Source: Gambelia wislizenii
Taxonomy: Eukaryota; Chordata; Lepidosauria; Squamata; Crotaphytidae
Reading direction: 5' to 3'
DNA length: 64,000 nt
Assembly: GCA_030847615.1 (NCBI GenBank)
Contig: JAUMIR010000005.1
Location: 243,326,645 to 243,390,644, forward strand
Shown here: positions 1-11,067 of the stretch, in pieces
How the letters are laid out: every line of letters begins with the position of its first letter
Numbering within the stretch: position 1 is the first letter of the stretch
Notes under the pieces: generated by a model
What the model saw: the letters and a program-made list of their open reading frames with translations, nothing else
The model's database searches: none
Told to the model about the DNA's origin: nothing
Position numbers and translations under genes: made by a program

Positions 1-235
1 TGGGTAACAAATATCTATGTTTCCTTCTGGGTTATTCTAGACCCCTTGCCTGAATATTCTATTTCTTCCTTAGGGTAAAATAACTAATATATTTTGCATG
101 GTTTTTGAGGGATGCTCCCCCAAGTCATGAAAGATGTCTGCTTGTCATAGCACATAGTTTTCCTTGCCTACATATCTTGCATTTAGTATGTTTTATTTTG
201 TTGTTGGTCATTGGAAGATAAACATGAGCTTAATT

Positions 236-1299
236 CTTTTTGAATTTTTATTTATTGTTGCTTAATAAGCTTACATCATCACATATTTCTTCGTACATTG
301 ATTCTTCGTTAGCAACCATCATTATTTAATACAAAACATTTTCCATAACCAGCAATGAGAATTTGTCAACATAGACTATTTAGTTCTTACACCTATATAT
401 ACATACTTATTTCTTGTTCTTCCCATTGATAGTTGTCCTTCCTCCTTGGTTCATTTGAAATTTGCTTATTTGATTTACCCTTTTTCCATTTAACAGTTTT
501 ATTTTTCAATGCCTCTGGTCTTAATTAATATTACCATCTTTATACACATACCATATACTATATACATATGCGTATATCTTAGACTATTTAGTATTTCCAG
601 TCCCTTCTGGTTTCATCTCTTAATTGGGGATATGATACACACACACACAATTATTATTGTTTTATTTTATATATATATATATATATATATATTCCATCTC
701 TCCTTCCAAAATTTTTTCATTGGTTCCCATTCTTTTTCCACCAGGTTCAATGGCTTATTTTTTAAGCTGGCTGCTAGCCTGTCCGCTTCTAGCATATCGT
801 ACAATTTACTATACCATTCTTCCATTGTTGGAATATTTTCTTGTCTCCAATTTTTAGCATACAGTATCCCCGCCATAGTGATCATATACATGAGTATCCT
901 CTTTTTACTATCTAGCTTGATAATATTTCCTTCTCCAATCTTATCAGTCATATTCAATAGATAAGTTTCAGGTTCTAGGGCATAATTTAATTTCAAAATC
1001 TTACTAATCTTGATATGTATATTCTTCCAATAAATCCTTGCTTTCTGGCACCTCCACCACATATGGTACAATGTTCCCTCAGCCTTCCCACACTTCCAAC
1101 ATGTTCTTTTGCCTGTTTTATACATTTTGTCAAGTTTGACTGGTGTGAGGTACCATTGGTAAAGCATTTTTGTATTATTTTCTTTCATGTTTTGTGCCAA
1201 TGTGAATTTCTGGATGTTTGACCATGATTGTTCCCACCTAGCTAGTTCAATAACGTGTCCTATATCTTTCGCCCATTTTACCATCTGATCTTTAACTAA
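236..1299 (-). mobile_element. 5'-truncated L1 LINE (3' end)
   Basis: A minus-strand L1 copy keeps only the last third of ORF2 and the 3' UTR. It is bounded by a perfect 16-bp target-site duplication (aaacatgagcttaatt) at 220-235 and 1300-1315. The 3' side begins with an A-rich tail in the element's orientation. A TSD of this length plus an A-rich 3' end is the mark of target-primed reverse transcription by an L1-type machinery. The 5' truncation falls exactly at the second TSD. A dinucleotide TA tract (about 668-692) sits just after the coding end. Confidence 0.9.
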
Positions 1300-1305
1300 A
1301 AACAT
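667..1305 (-). pseudogene. L1 ORF2 C-terminal fragment
   Basis: The frame encodes the C-terminal domain of L1 ORF2p, downstream of the reverse transcriptase. Visible hallmarks are a Trp-rich stretch (QWYLTP), a Cys/His cluster (CWKCGKAEGTLYHMWW) matching the L1 C-terminal zinc-knuckle-like motif, and the conserved block ETYLLNM. The endonuclease and RT domains are missing because the copy is 5' truncated. The apparent start codon lies in the flanking TSD, so it is not a real initiator, and the last residues are translated TA repeat. It is a non-functional relic. Confidence 0.88.
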
Positions 1306-1315
1306 GAGCTTAATT

Positions 1316-3111
1316 TTTGAGTCAGATTACCGAGATGTGTTTTTCTAAGGAAATAAGAGAGGGAAATGGGGTAAATGTAGGGAGTATACTTTCTTTTTAA
1401 CATCCACTTTGACTTACAGGTCTTGTGGTTCAAACTTTACCTTGTTGCTTAGTAAGAAGAAATTGTATTCCCACTTCTTAATTACTGTATACATATCCAT
1501 ATAAAGTATGATCTTGCATGTAGGACACCTCTGTTAACGTCTGTTACCAAGCAAGATTAAAAGTGTAGTTATAAATATGCAGAATCGAGAGCTTGGAAGA
1601 TTTATTTTTCTGGACTACAAATACCGGAAACACCTAGTCAGCATGACCACTGGAGTTGTTGTCCCCAAAATAAACTTTCCCAAGCTCTGACAACTCTTGA
1701 TATGATTCTGGAACAGATTACCTCAAGGGATGTTTCTCTTTATACCACCCCCAGGACACGGCAATCCTCAGGGGGAGGCCCACTTCTCTGTAATGTGACT
1801 TGTGGAATATCTCCTCTATCTGGTCTTAATGCTGCCACATTCCAAGCATTTACTGAAATCATATATTTTAACTTTGGTTTTCCCACAGCCATGAGCTGTT
1901 TGGAATACTCATATGTTGAAGGGTTGGTTTTTCTTGGGCTGTTTTATGGTGTCTTTGGATATAAACCACTTTGGGATTTGTACAGAAGTGTTTTAGAATA
2001 TTTCATAGAGAGAAAGGAAGGCCACAAATAGGCTCATGAATGAGAAGCAGTTGGGACTGTGTTTTAAATTTAAAATATTTTAATCAAAACTTTATCAACC
2101 TCATTTAACTTTCCTGCTCTCCTGAATTTTCTCAGTACTATTTGCAAGTGATGGGGGCGGGAAGGGAAGGGATGCATTACAATGGTCATTTTAAAAGCAT
2201 AGGATTAAATTATGGGGCACAAAGCCTGCAAAAGCAGCATGCACCTCTCCTGGCTGCTACCATTTTGGTTTCCCAAGAAGCTGAGTCAGAATGATGCTGC
2301 TTGAAGCAGAGTGAGTTTGGGAGATCACGGTGGCTGCCTGAGTCTACAAGGAGAAGCTGTGGTAATTCAGAGGCAAGAGAAAGGCACTCTGTAAATGGAC
2401 TTAAGTACTGTTGTCACTATTATGTTATGCTTTTTTGCAGGTCTTAGATCTTAGGAGTTGTGATCTTGGGCTCAAGTGAAGTGGGGGTGAAAGGATATGT
2501 GATACAAAATTGTCAGAGGCATTCACTGTTACATTATTCCTCTGCTTCAGCAAGGCAAGGTCTTTGGTGGAAGTACAAGGCTTAATTGATTCAGGATTGC
2601 AGCTTTCATTTCCAATAATAACTTGAGTGATTTGGCCCTCATGTTTGAGACACTACTTATGCTGTGAAACATTTTGTTCACTCGTCCTGATTAGCAGTGA
2701 GCGGTAATTAATTCTTTGGGCCAGGGCTGTTTTCCTACTTCAGTATCCTAATAGGGCAAAAGACAACTCGGGCTTCGTTAAGGGCAAGTTAAATGGGCAG
2801 CATTTAGCTTTTGGTTGAACCTGCAAAATGCTTTTTTGCTCTGCTAGAAGAGGATGGCAGAAAATTCCTTTGTGGCTCAGATAAACATACTTCTGAAAAT
2901 ATTGCTTTCAAGTATTCCTTGTTCTGTAGTAGTGCCTGCACTACTAGTGTGTGTGTGGTGTGTAATGTGTCCTACTTTACATGGGACAGTCCTCTGAAAA
3001 CATCTTTTGCTTGTAGGACTGTGATTTAAAGATTTAACCACCCCATACGGAGGTCAAACATTGTCTTCAAAACTGTATCTGGACAAGAGATTGGGCATAC
3101 ACATAGGTCAC
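1316..3111. other. No recognised feature
   Basis: Moderately AT-rich sequence without a recognisable gene. An open frame at 1702-2031 has no domain I recognise and no splice or promoter context. A (GT)n-like patch lies near 2950. I see nothing supportable. Confidence 0.4.
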
Positions 3112-3397
3112 TTAGGGCTTGTCTACCCTGGCCAAATAAAATGTCCTTCCCCTGTCCCCACAGCCATCACTCCAGATGATAAAGGGCCAAATCCCAATTC
3201 TGGTGTGAACTGTCTTCATGATGTCCGGCCAATTCAGGACCGAACCCATGCTAAACTACCCTTAAAATGGAGTAAAGAAACTCACCATTTGCTCTGGATT
3301 TTACAGGAAAACCCGGTGCACTCTGTGGTGACACGAGCAAATGTCTTCATACACATCTCCAGTTGCCCAGCACTACTGTCACTGGTGCAAGTCATAG

Positions 3398-4592
3398 AAT
3401 CATAGAATCATAGAATTGCAGAGTTGGAAGAGACCATGAGGGCCATCCAGTCCAACCCCCTGCCACGCAGGAAATCACGATCAAAGCATCCCCGACAGAT
3501 GGCCATCCAGCCTCTGTTTGAAGACCTCCAAGGAAGGAGACCCCACCACGCTCCGAGGGAGTGTGTTCCACTGCCGAACAGCTCTTACTGTCAAAAACTT
3601 CCTCCGAATGTTGAGGTGGAATCTCTGTTCCTGGAGCTTGCATCCATTGCTCCGTGTTCCAGTCTCTGGAGCAGCAGAAAACAAGTCTGCTCCATCCTCA
3701 ACGTGATACCCCTTCAAATACTTAAAACAGGGCTATCATATCGCCTCTTAACCGTCTTTTTTCCAGGCTAAACATACCCAGCTCCCTAAGTCTCTCCTCA
3801 TAAGGCACCATTTCCTTTTACCATTTTAGTCGCCCTTCTCTGGACATACTCCAATTTGTCAATATCCTTTTTGAATTGTGGTGCCCAGAACTGGACACAG
3901 TATTCCAGGTGAGGTCTGACCAAGGCAGAATAGAGTGGCACTATTGCTTCCCTTGAGCTGGACACTATACTTCTATTGATGCAGCCCAAATCACATTGGC
4001 CTTTTTAGCTGCTGCATAACACTGTTGACTCATGTTCAACTTGTGGTCTACTAGGACTCCTAGATCCCTTTCGCATGTAGTCTTATTCAGCCAGGTCTCC
4101 CCCATCCTATATCTATGCATTTCATTTTTTCACCCTAAGTGCAGTACCTTACATTTCTCCGTATTGAATTTCATTTTGTTAGCTTTGGCCCAACTCTCCA
4201 GTCTATCCAGGTCATTTTGAATTTTGATCCTGTCCTCTAGGGTATTAGCTACTCCTCCTAATTTGGTGTCATCTGCAAATTCGATAAGTATGCCCCTAAT
4301 TCCCTCATCCAAGTCATTGATAAAGATGCTGAATAGCACTGGTCCCAGGACAGAACCCTGTGGCACCCCACTGGTCACATCTTTCCAAGACGAAGAGGAG
4401 CCACTGCTGAGCACCCTTTGGGTTCGACCGGTCAACCAGTTACAAATCCATTGAACAGTTAACTTGTCTAGCCCACATTTTACAAGCTTGTTTGCAAGAA
4501 TGTCATGGGGAACCTTGTCAAAGGCCTTACTGTAATCAAGGTATGCGATATCAACAGCGTTCCCTTCATCTACCAAGCTGGTAATTTTATCA
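3398..4592 (-). mobile_element. CR1 LINE, 5'-truncated
   Basis: Minus-strand CR1 copy. Its 3' end (plus-strand left side) carries the CR1 octamer-like tail, seen as repeated tcatagaa at 3398-3418. The region encodes the RT second half followed by the CR1 C-terminal domain. The 5' end stops near 4590, inside RT. The flanks (gcaagtcat and caaagtcac) are similar but no clean TSD is seen, as is usual for CR1. Single frameshifts separate the coding pieces. Confidence 0.9.
4130..4576 (-). pseudogene. CR1 reverse transcriptase fragment
   Basis: The frame shows CR1-type RT motifs in order: [16 protein letters not shown] (first catalytic Asp), [15 protein letters not shown], and FADDTKLGG (the YADD-box equivalent with two catalytic Asp), then the thumb-like [18 protein letters not shown]. 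The N-terminal half of RT and the endonuclease are gone. Further coding remnants continue at 3798-3989 and 3481-3717 in other frames ([20 protein letters not shown] and the C-terminal [23 protein letters not shown] block). It is inactive. Confidence 0.9.
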
Positions 4593-4828
4593 AAAAATCA
4601 AAGTCACATCGAGGTCACAACAAAGTGCCTAGCCATGTGACCAATGCTGGGGCCCTCAGTTTTGGCCTCAGAGGACATGACTAGTGCCAGCAGTTCCAGC
4701 ACTGGCAACACAGCAGAGACATAGATATCCACCTTGTGTCACAAGTAATGGGGAATCCAGGGCAACTCTGGGGCCAGAATACTCCAGGCGGCACCCAGAT
4801 TATCTTGGTGAGTGTAGATGAGCCCTTA

Positions 4829-5254
4829 GTCACAGTCTTACCCACTATGGTGAAACATATTGTATTTCCATGTAAATTACAGTACCCAGTTCCATGCTTT
4901 CATCTGTGTATAAAAATTAGCATATGAAATTTCTATGAAAACATGTGACCTCTTTTGTCCTCCCATTTGGTGATGAATTTCCTCATTTTTCATGATTTAT
5001 AAGTAGCCACCTACATCTATTAGCCTCCTTTTCAAAAGGGTGCATCTGCAGCGGTCTGATATACTTGGATAAAATAGACCTGCATAGGAATTTTGTCCCA
5101 TTATGTACACAGACACACACAGACACACACACACACACCCCATGTGATCTGCCTCTCTGCCTCTGTTGGAAGTACTGTATGTGTAGGAGCAGGCACTGGA
5201 ATGGGATATCAGCAGGAAATGCTGAAGTAGGTCAGAAGTGAAAGTCATGTGGCT
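4829..5254. other. No gene; CA-repeat region
   Basis: No gene is recognised. A (CA)n microsatellite lies at about 5110-5140. Confidence 0.5.
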
Positions 5255-5345
5255 CTCAAGAACTTGTTGGCCTGCAGCTCCCAGCATTCCTTACTATGGT
5301 CTATTTTGGCTGAGGCTGCTGGGACCTGCTATCCAACAACATCCG
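5255..5345. repeat. Palindromic MITE copy (ttgttgg...ccaacaac type)
   Basis: The arms aacttgttggcctgcagctc and the inverted ctgctatccaacaacatccg flank a short loop, giving a foldback element. Related copies occur at about 14130-14285, 17085-17175, 41790-41930 and 58780-58910, all with the pattern 'ttggactgcaactcccagcat / gctgggagttgcagtccaa'. It is non-coding. Confidence 0.55.
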
Positions 5346-6000
5346 GTGGGCTGTGTGTTTCCTACCCTACATAGATAATGTTTGTTACTGTTCAGCAATG
5401 TTAGTCCCCTCTGTTAACTTCAGAGTTTTTGAGGGCACATTCTGAGCATGCCTTGCAAAACAGTGTGATGAGGTTGAGATATCAGGCGAGTTGTAGTACA
5501 TGTTATGGGCACATTCAGGATTGATGTTTCAGCAGCTATCATGTGTTACTTGTAATCTAGTTGTGCTTCCGGTGTGTAGGGCCCTGTTGGCCACAAACAG
5601 AAATGCCCTTGAGAGGCGTAGAGTGGGAATCACATCCAGGTGAGAGACCTTCAACAACATGTTGCAGTATGGGCTCACTTCCTAGTAGATGGGTTGATAT
5701 TCAGGGTTCCTTTTAGCTGTTCATACCCTCCTGCAAGATGGTACAAGTAGGAAAGAGCTCAGGCAGGTCAATTACATTTTTCTGCTGACCGCCCTCCCCC
5801 CCATTTTTCTAAGCCTGCTGAATCTTCATTAACTTGTTTTCCAGTTTTTTTCTAATTTCTTTGAGGGCAGGAGAGATTTGTGTACTTCCTTAAACCTTGA
5901 GGTTTCCTCTAAGCCTGCTGATACCTCCATGTTGTTTCCCTGAGGCCTCATGTTGTTTGCAATCCTGTTGGCACTCAACAACCTGAACTTGATAGTATTG
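5346..6000. other. No recognised feature
   Basis: Nothing supportable beyond a short C-rich run near 5790. Confidence 0.4.
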
Positions 6001-6105
6001 GCTCTGATGTCAGTGGGGCAGTGAATCTGTTCTGAGTTTTAATGTGAGTTTTAAAGGAGCAATTCATGGTGCCAAACCCTATCTTTCAAATAGGTGTTAG
6101 GAGTA
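6001..6105 (+). repeat. Palindromic MITE, left arm only
   Basis: Contains ggctctgatgtcagtggggcagtgaatc, then gttttaatgtgagttttaaaggagc, the left arm of the family whose full copy is at 11068-11255. The right arm is not found here. Confidence 0.5.
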
Positions 6106-7500
6106 AAAATAAGACCAGAGAGACCCATTTACTGGCGAATGTTCACTAGGCGACCTTAAATCAGACCAGGCACTCTTCTCCTAAACTAACAAAACCCATC
6201 TCACCAGGTTGATGCGAGTACAAAATGAAAGCCAATAAGAACCACGTTCATGTTTTATGGAGCATATTCTATCATTACCCATGAAAGTACCCACCTTTGG
6301 ACAGATTGGAGTATCCCTTAGTTTAATACACCAAAACCTTCAACCAGACATATGTATCTGTTAGAGTTGAACACATTGTTCCTAGCCCATCTGAATAAAG
6401 CCTCTAGGCCTGCCCTCCACCCATGGTGCAATTCTCCAGTTAGTAAGGGCGTTGTCTTCTTTCTCCATGCTCTGATTAGACTGCTCCACAGCAGGGCATA
6501 TGGGGGCAGCCTTACAACTTGCTGTTGGACTACTCCTCCTGCTTCAAGTAGTGACTGCTGAACTATGCACAGGTTAGGGAAATCTGCCGGCTAGTGATTG
6601 AAGTTGGCACTGCATGTTCGAAATATTTTTATTAATGTCACACATAAATTAAAAATGATCTAAACTCTAGGTGGCTATGGTCTAGTTAGTTTCTGTCTAC
6701 ATAATTTACTTCATAAAACTGGAGCTTTTTCTTGCCCATCCTTCTTCCCCTCTGAACTCCCTAAATGGTGTCTTTGGGTGAAAATACCAGCTTCAAGGAT
6801 TGTGAAGAATTTTTTTTCTGTTTCCCTTGCGGGTTGCAAAACCCTTGACAAATAGGAGAAATTATGGGGTACTGTCAACTCACAAATAATGCCTTCAGTT
6901 CCACTGGCATCATGTAAAAATCTAGATTGACCTTGAACGGAAGTGACTGAAGTGGTTTCAGTCTGATCCCTGGAGGGTACTACGGTATGCTGCAAGTCAG
7001 GTCAGATTTATTATTTGTTTCTGCTGAAGCCATAACAACATAAGGTATGTTGCAGAAGCTTTCCAATATTTTGGTAGATTGCAAAAATATGCCAACATCT
7101 ATTAAGACTGGGCATCTGTCTTCACAGAATGTATCAGTGCTGCGTTAGTGGAGTTGCTTTGGAGGTTGGAAATGAGAACTTCTGAGGGAAGGTAGATGTA
7201 TACTACATTTTGCATGTGGGTCAGAAGAGTGGACATGGAAATTGGGACTGGCATGTCTAGGGAGGGTTTTGTGGAAGACCAGAACTATAATACTGAATAG
7301 TGTAGGTCAGCTGAAGATGATTTTTTAGATCTGTTTGAGTAATACTGCATTACACTGGGATGGGGGTGTGTGATTACAAAATGATGAGTGTTTCATAACC
7401 TATACAGTCTTCCCCTCTTATTTGTTCTCTTCTCTCTCAATAGTTTGAGTGCAAGTATTGGCCCTGTTACTACTACTGGACATTGATATTTCAGTCAGAG
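6106..7500. other. No recognised feature
   Basis: Two ORFs of under 100 codons (6352-6561 plus, 6711-6995 minus) have no recognisable domain. Nothing is supportable. Confidence 0.4.
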
Positions 7501-7504
7501 ATGT

Positions 7505-7600
7505 ACAGGGTGGTTAGTGGCTTTGATGTCAGTGGGGTAAAGAATCTGCTTCAGGTTTTAGTCTGAACCTGAACAAGGTGTTGAAACCTATCCACAAAAT
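7505..7600 (+). repeat. Palindromic MITE, left arm only
   Basis: Contains agtggctttgatgtcagtggg, aagaatctgc and ttttagtctgaacctg, matching the left arm of the 11068-11255 family. The copy is truncated where unclassified repeat-like DNA begins at about 7620. Confidence 0.5.
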
Positions 7601-7849
7601 TGATTAATTTCCTTTAAAGCAAGGGTAAGCAACTGAATGGGAACAATTTCCCCCTCCAACCCATGGGCTGCACCCCCACTGTCTTCATCTGAGTCCTTTC
7701 CAAAATAGTGTCACTTCTTGTTGCCATTTTGAGAAGGACTCCAATGAAAATAGAGGTATTGGGGAGATGCTGGGTGTACTGTGGGACTATCTGTGTGGGG
7801 CTAGAGGTGTTTTTTTGGGAACATTTTGTGGCTCTCCACATGGTTTTCA

Positions 7850-8016
7850 ATGATGGGTGGTGATTGGGGTTCTTGTGTAGGTATCTGTCCATGTGTGTGG
7901 GTTTTTTTGTATACCTTGTGGTCCAACCATTGGTTTGGTTTGCAGATGACTAGGACATCCAAGAATGGGAATGTTCCTTGTTTTTCTTTTTCCATTGTGA
8001 ATTGGATGAACTCCAA
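7850..8016 (-). pseudogene. PLE reverse transcriptase C-terminal piece (inverted)
   Basis: On the minus strand the translation contains FIQFTMEKEKQGTFPFLDVL and HKVYKKTHTH, then in another frame MDRYLHKNPNHHPS. This order matches the conserved PLE RT tract 'F-LDV...H-VYRKPTHT-RYL--SNHHP'. One frameshift sits after HTH. The segment points opposite to the downstream GIY-YIG region and overlaps it in element coordinates (the HHP/YHP block appears on both sides of the junction), so it is a rearranged relic. Confidence 0.75.
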
Positions 8017-8700
8017 TTATCACCCAGGAGAAAAAAGAATCACAATAAAAACATTGGTAGACCAAGCAAAAAAGGATCTGTGAACCCCACTACCTGGAGG
8101 ACGAACTGAAACACCTAAAGTGGGCTTTACAGGCTAATGATTACTCCAGCTCAGACATTGCAAGAGTGGCCAGACCCAAGAAAATCCACAGGAGTGAAGA
8201 AAAACAACCACCCAAAAGGAAGGTATTTTTACCATACATCAAAGGAGTCACAGACAGAATAGGAAAACTGATGAGGAAACACAACCTCCAAACAATCTAC
8301 AGACCAACCAAGAAAACCCAAGAAATGCTACGCTCAGTGAAGGACAAAAGAGACCCTCTCACAGCCTCAGGGGTTTACTGCATATCATGCAGCTGTGGAC
8401 AAGTTTACATAGGGACCACTAAACGCAGTGTGCGAACATGAATCAAGGTACATGAGAGACACTGCAGACTGAGTCAGCCAGAAAAATCAGCAGTAGCAGA
8501 ACATGTTATAAACCAACCTGGACACAAAATGTTATTTAAAAAACACTGAAATTCTGGACTAGGCCAACAACTATCATGTCAGAATGCACAGAGAAGCTAT
8601 TGAAATCCACAAACACCTGGACAATTTCAACAAGAAAGAAGAAACCTTAAAAGTAAAAAAAAGTAAATCTGGCTCCCAGTTTTGAAATACAATAGAATCA
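8010..8700 (+). pseudogene. PLE GIY-YIG endonuclease region
   Basis: Translation runs from NYHPGEKRITIKTLVDQAKK through the PLE linker (KVFLPYIKGVTDRIGKL...YRPTKKTQEMLRS) into a GIY-YIG nuclease. The sequence GVYCISCSCGQVYIGTTKRS carries the GVY-YIG pair. After an in-frame stop near 8441 the text continues as RIKVHERHCRLSQPEKSAVAEH, the HER/CRL block of the nuclease. GIY-YIG is the endonuclease that distinguishes PLEs from LINEs and makes the target nick. Stops and lost frames make it inactive. The 91-codon open stretch (8166-8441) begins with GTG, not ATG. Confidence 0.88.
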
Positions 8701-8894
8701 AAACTCAACAGTTACAAAAGAATTCCACCCAGGGACAGGGGGCTTCCCAGCAGACAATGGACCATTAGCCAAACAGGCACTAATCCTCCTTGAATATCCT
8801 TCCACCCTAGGAACTAGCCATTCAAGTACACACATTTACATATCCTCTCAAACAGAGATTCACAGTATATAAACCCCCACACACCCCTAAGCCA

Positions 8895-9035
8895 CCATTC
8901 TCTGAAGATGCCAGCCACAGATGCAGGCGAAACTTCAGGAATAAACTCTTCCAGAACATGGCCTCACAGCTCAGAAAAAAACACATGAAAAAACTATGGA
9001 TGCTGGCTGTGAAAGCCTTCAACTTCACAAAGAAT
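8895..9035 (+). repeat. PLE terminal repeat with hammerhead-like core
   Basis: Contains ctgaaga (8902-8908), a GCC...GGC pair of arms around accacagatgca, and gcgaaa (8927-8932). Degraded minus-strand copies of the same motif occur at about 41632-41668, 59305-59335 and 62622-62660. PLE terminal repeats are known to carry hammerhead ribozyme motifs; the CUGANGA and GAAA boxes are visible here. Catalytic competence is not claimed. Confidence 0.55.
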
Positions 9036-9578
9036 AAAACTATTTTTCCACAGTTCTGGCCTTTTTTTCCCCAGACTCTTTCTCTCAGCTTTGCCAAAAC
9101 TTCCTTATAATAATGCTGGTTCACTGTTTTTCTGGAACCCATTCTGCCAAAATTATGCCCTTGATGTAAAAACAATAATGAGCATGGCTTTCAATGTGGA
9201 CTTGCTTTGATGTGCTTTTTCCATTCTTGGTAATGATGGTGTTTTCCAGTGCATTGACTGATGTTTTATCTCAGGATCATACTGGTAGATTAAGGTTTCA
9301 TCAGAAGTGATTATTTTTTTGAAAAAAGTTTGGGTCCGCCTCAAGTTGCTACAGAATGTCTTTGCTTGACCTTTGAACTTAGCATTTTTCTGGAACACAA
9401 CGGACAACACAGCTGCTTTAAAAGATGACTGACAATTAACTGAACGGCCAAGAGTGTTGATGTTTGTCATGCAGGTTCAGACATGTTCAAGGTCACCACT
9501 CAAGTGTTCACAATCAGTTCTCCCTGATTTGTCTGAAAGGTAGAAACAGAGTCTTGTTATTTAATAGACAGACCTTGT
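9036..9578 (-). pseudogene. mariner transposase remnant
   Basis: Minus-strand mariner (DD34D) relic. From the 5' side, a TIR-like ggtctgtctattaaataac at about 9561-9579 is followed by non-coding DNA. Next comes a frame (9470-9153) with FFKKIITSDETLIYQYDPE, where the TSDET block holds the first catalytic Asp. After a frameshift, HQGHNFG, TVNQHYYKEVLAKLRERV and a Gly-Lys-Lys run follow (9175-9040). The N-terminal DNA-binding half is deleted, and the rest, including the second and third catalytic Asp, is cut off at the PLE junction near 9035. It is inactive. Confidence 0.8.
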
Positions 9579-9579
9579 A

Positions 9580-10395
9580 ATCTAAATAAATAATAAATAA
9601 TAATTTGCTGTTTAGTCCTAGGATTTAGGCTTGGTTCATGCATATAACTGGGCTGTGGATCCTTGGTGCATGGTGGAGGAGAAGGCACAGACACTTCCCT
9701 ATTGCATTGCACAACTCAGCAATGAGTACTCATAATGTCTCATTGCTGTTTTAATGAAATTGTCCAAAGTAGTTTCTGTTTTCTGTGCTGAATTTTGTGT
9801 GTTCAGTTCTGTTGAATGATCCCCGGTTTTAATGCTCTGAGCCAGAGGAGGTATTCCATGTGCAGCCATATTTCAGATTTACATAGAAAAGCTTGCAATG
9901 CTTTCAGTTTTATTTCCAGTGCTTTACTTAATAATCCCTGTGGAATTTTTATTTCCCCCTCTTGCTGCATACTGACTTGATATTTCCATCAAGCTATTCA
10001 CTGCAGTGTCAAGATCACTTTCTTGGTCAGCCATTTGCAATGCTAGAGACAGTTTTAGTTCCACAGTCCTCACTTTTTGAGTCTCATTTCCTTTTGTCCT
10101 TTTCGTTTTCTCTGCCTTTGTTTCTTCTGCAAAGCATATTGTTGACGTAATCTTTTCCTACACTGCATGCACAGAGCTGAACAAAATTCTAGTTACCTGT
10201 AGTATATTAAACAAATGCAGCATTAGCAGTAGTAGGTCAGAGATGTAGAATGGTGCATCCAGGCTGGATGTAGCCCTGCAAACCTCTCCAGACAGTCAGC
10301 AAGCCTTCTCTTCCACCATGAAATTACAATTAGAAAATAAACATTGCTTATGGAGGGGGTGTTTTGGGTGGTCATAGCTGGGAAGGAAAGGATTA
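9580..10395. other. No recognised feature
   Basis: AT-rich flank with a short (AATA)n patch near 9583-9601. Nothing else is supportable. Confidence 0.4.
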
Positions 10396-11045
10396 GCTCA
10401 CTGAAAGGGATCTAGGAGTCTTAGTAGGCCACAAACTGCACATAAGTCAACAGTGTGATGCAGTGATTCTAGGTTGCATCAATAGGAATACTGTATAGTG
10501 TCTTGATCGAGGGATGTAATAATGCCACTCTGTTCTGCTTTGGTCAGACGTCACCTGGAATACTTCATCCAGTTCTGGGCACTGCAATTCAAGAAGGATA
10601 TTGACAAGGTGAAATGTGTCTAGAGGAGGGTGACCAAAATGGTAAAAGGTCTGGAAGTCATGCCCTATGAGGAGCAGCTTAGGGAGTTGGATGTATTTAA
10701 CCGAAGAGAAGGCTAAGAGGTGACATGATAGCCATGTTTAAATATTTCAAGGAATGTCATTGAAGAAGGAGTATCTGCTGCCCCAGAGACTAGGACTGGG
10801 AACAACGGATTCGAACTACAGGAAAAGAGATTCCACCTAAACATTAGGAAGAACTTCCTGACAGTAAGTGCTGTTTGACAATGGAATATGCTGCTTCAGA
10901 GTGTGATGGGATTTCCTTTTTTGGAGGTTTTTAAACAGAGGCTGGATGGCCATCTGTCAGGAATGCTTTGATTGTTTATTCCCGCATGGCAGGGGGCTGG
11001 ACTGGGCTGTGCTTGTGGTCTCTTCCAACCCTATGATTCTGTGAT
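10396..11045 (+). mobile_element. CR1 LINE 3' end
   Basis: Plus-strand CR1. The text runs from gggatctaggagtcttagta (RT C-terminal region), through the block encoding [12 protein letters not shown], to the conserved 3' UTR (ggctggatggccatctgtca) and the terminal ctatgattctgtgat tail. It is 5' truncated, with many substitutions and indels and no long frame. The 11068-11255 MITE begins 23 bp after its end. Confidence 0.9.
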
Positions 11046-11067
11046 GCACTGCATGCTGTTACTCAAC

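Larger units (their letters stand above)
3115..4825. mobile_element. TIR element with TTA TSD (Harbinger-like MITE), split by CR1
   Basis: Outer ends are gggcttgtctacc (3115 on) and the inverted counterpart gtagatgagccc (ending 4825). Both sides are flanked by TTA (3112-3114 and 4826-4828). Imperfect terminal inverted repeats with a 3-bp TTA target duplication fit PIF/Harbinger-type non-autonomous elements. About 1.2 kb of the span is a later CR1 insertion, so the MITE itself was roughly 500 bp. No transposase is encoded. Confidence 0.55.
7846..9035 (+). mobile_element. Penelope-like element with inverted 5' segment
   Basis: A truncated PLE, mostly plus strand. At 8010-8690 it encodes the RT-endonuclease linker and GIY-YIG nuclease. 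At 8690-9035 lies the non-coding terminal repeat, ending in the ubiquitous squamate motif around tgaagatgccagccacagat. Left of about 8010, the more N-terminal RT segment lies on the minus strand (7850-8016). The order is therefore inverted A segment then B segment, the arrangement expected from a 5' inversion during reverse transcription. No TSD could be fixed because the right end abuts a mariner remnant. Confidence 0.8.

Noticed and set aside
509..964. 151-codon plus-strand ORF
   Set aside because: Antisense shadow of L1 ORF2 and a TA repeat.
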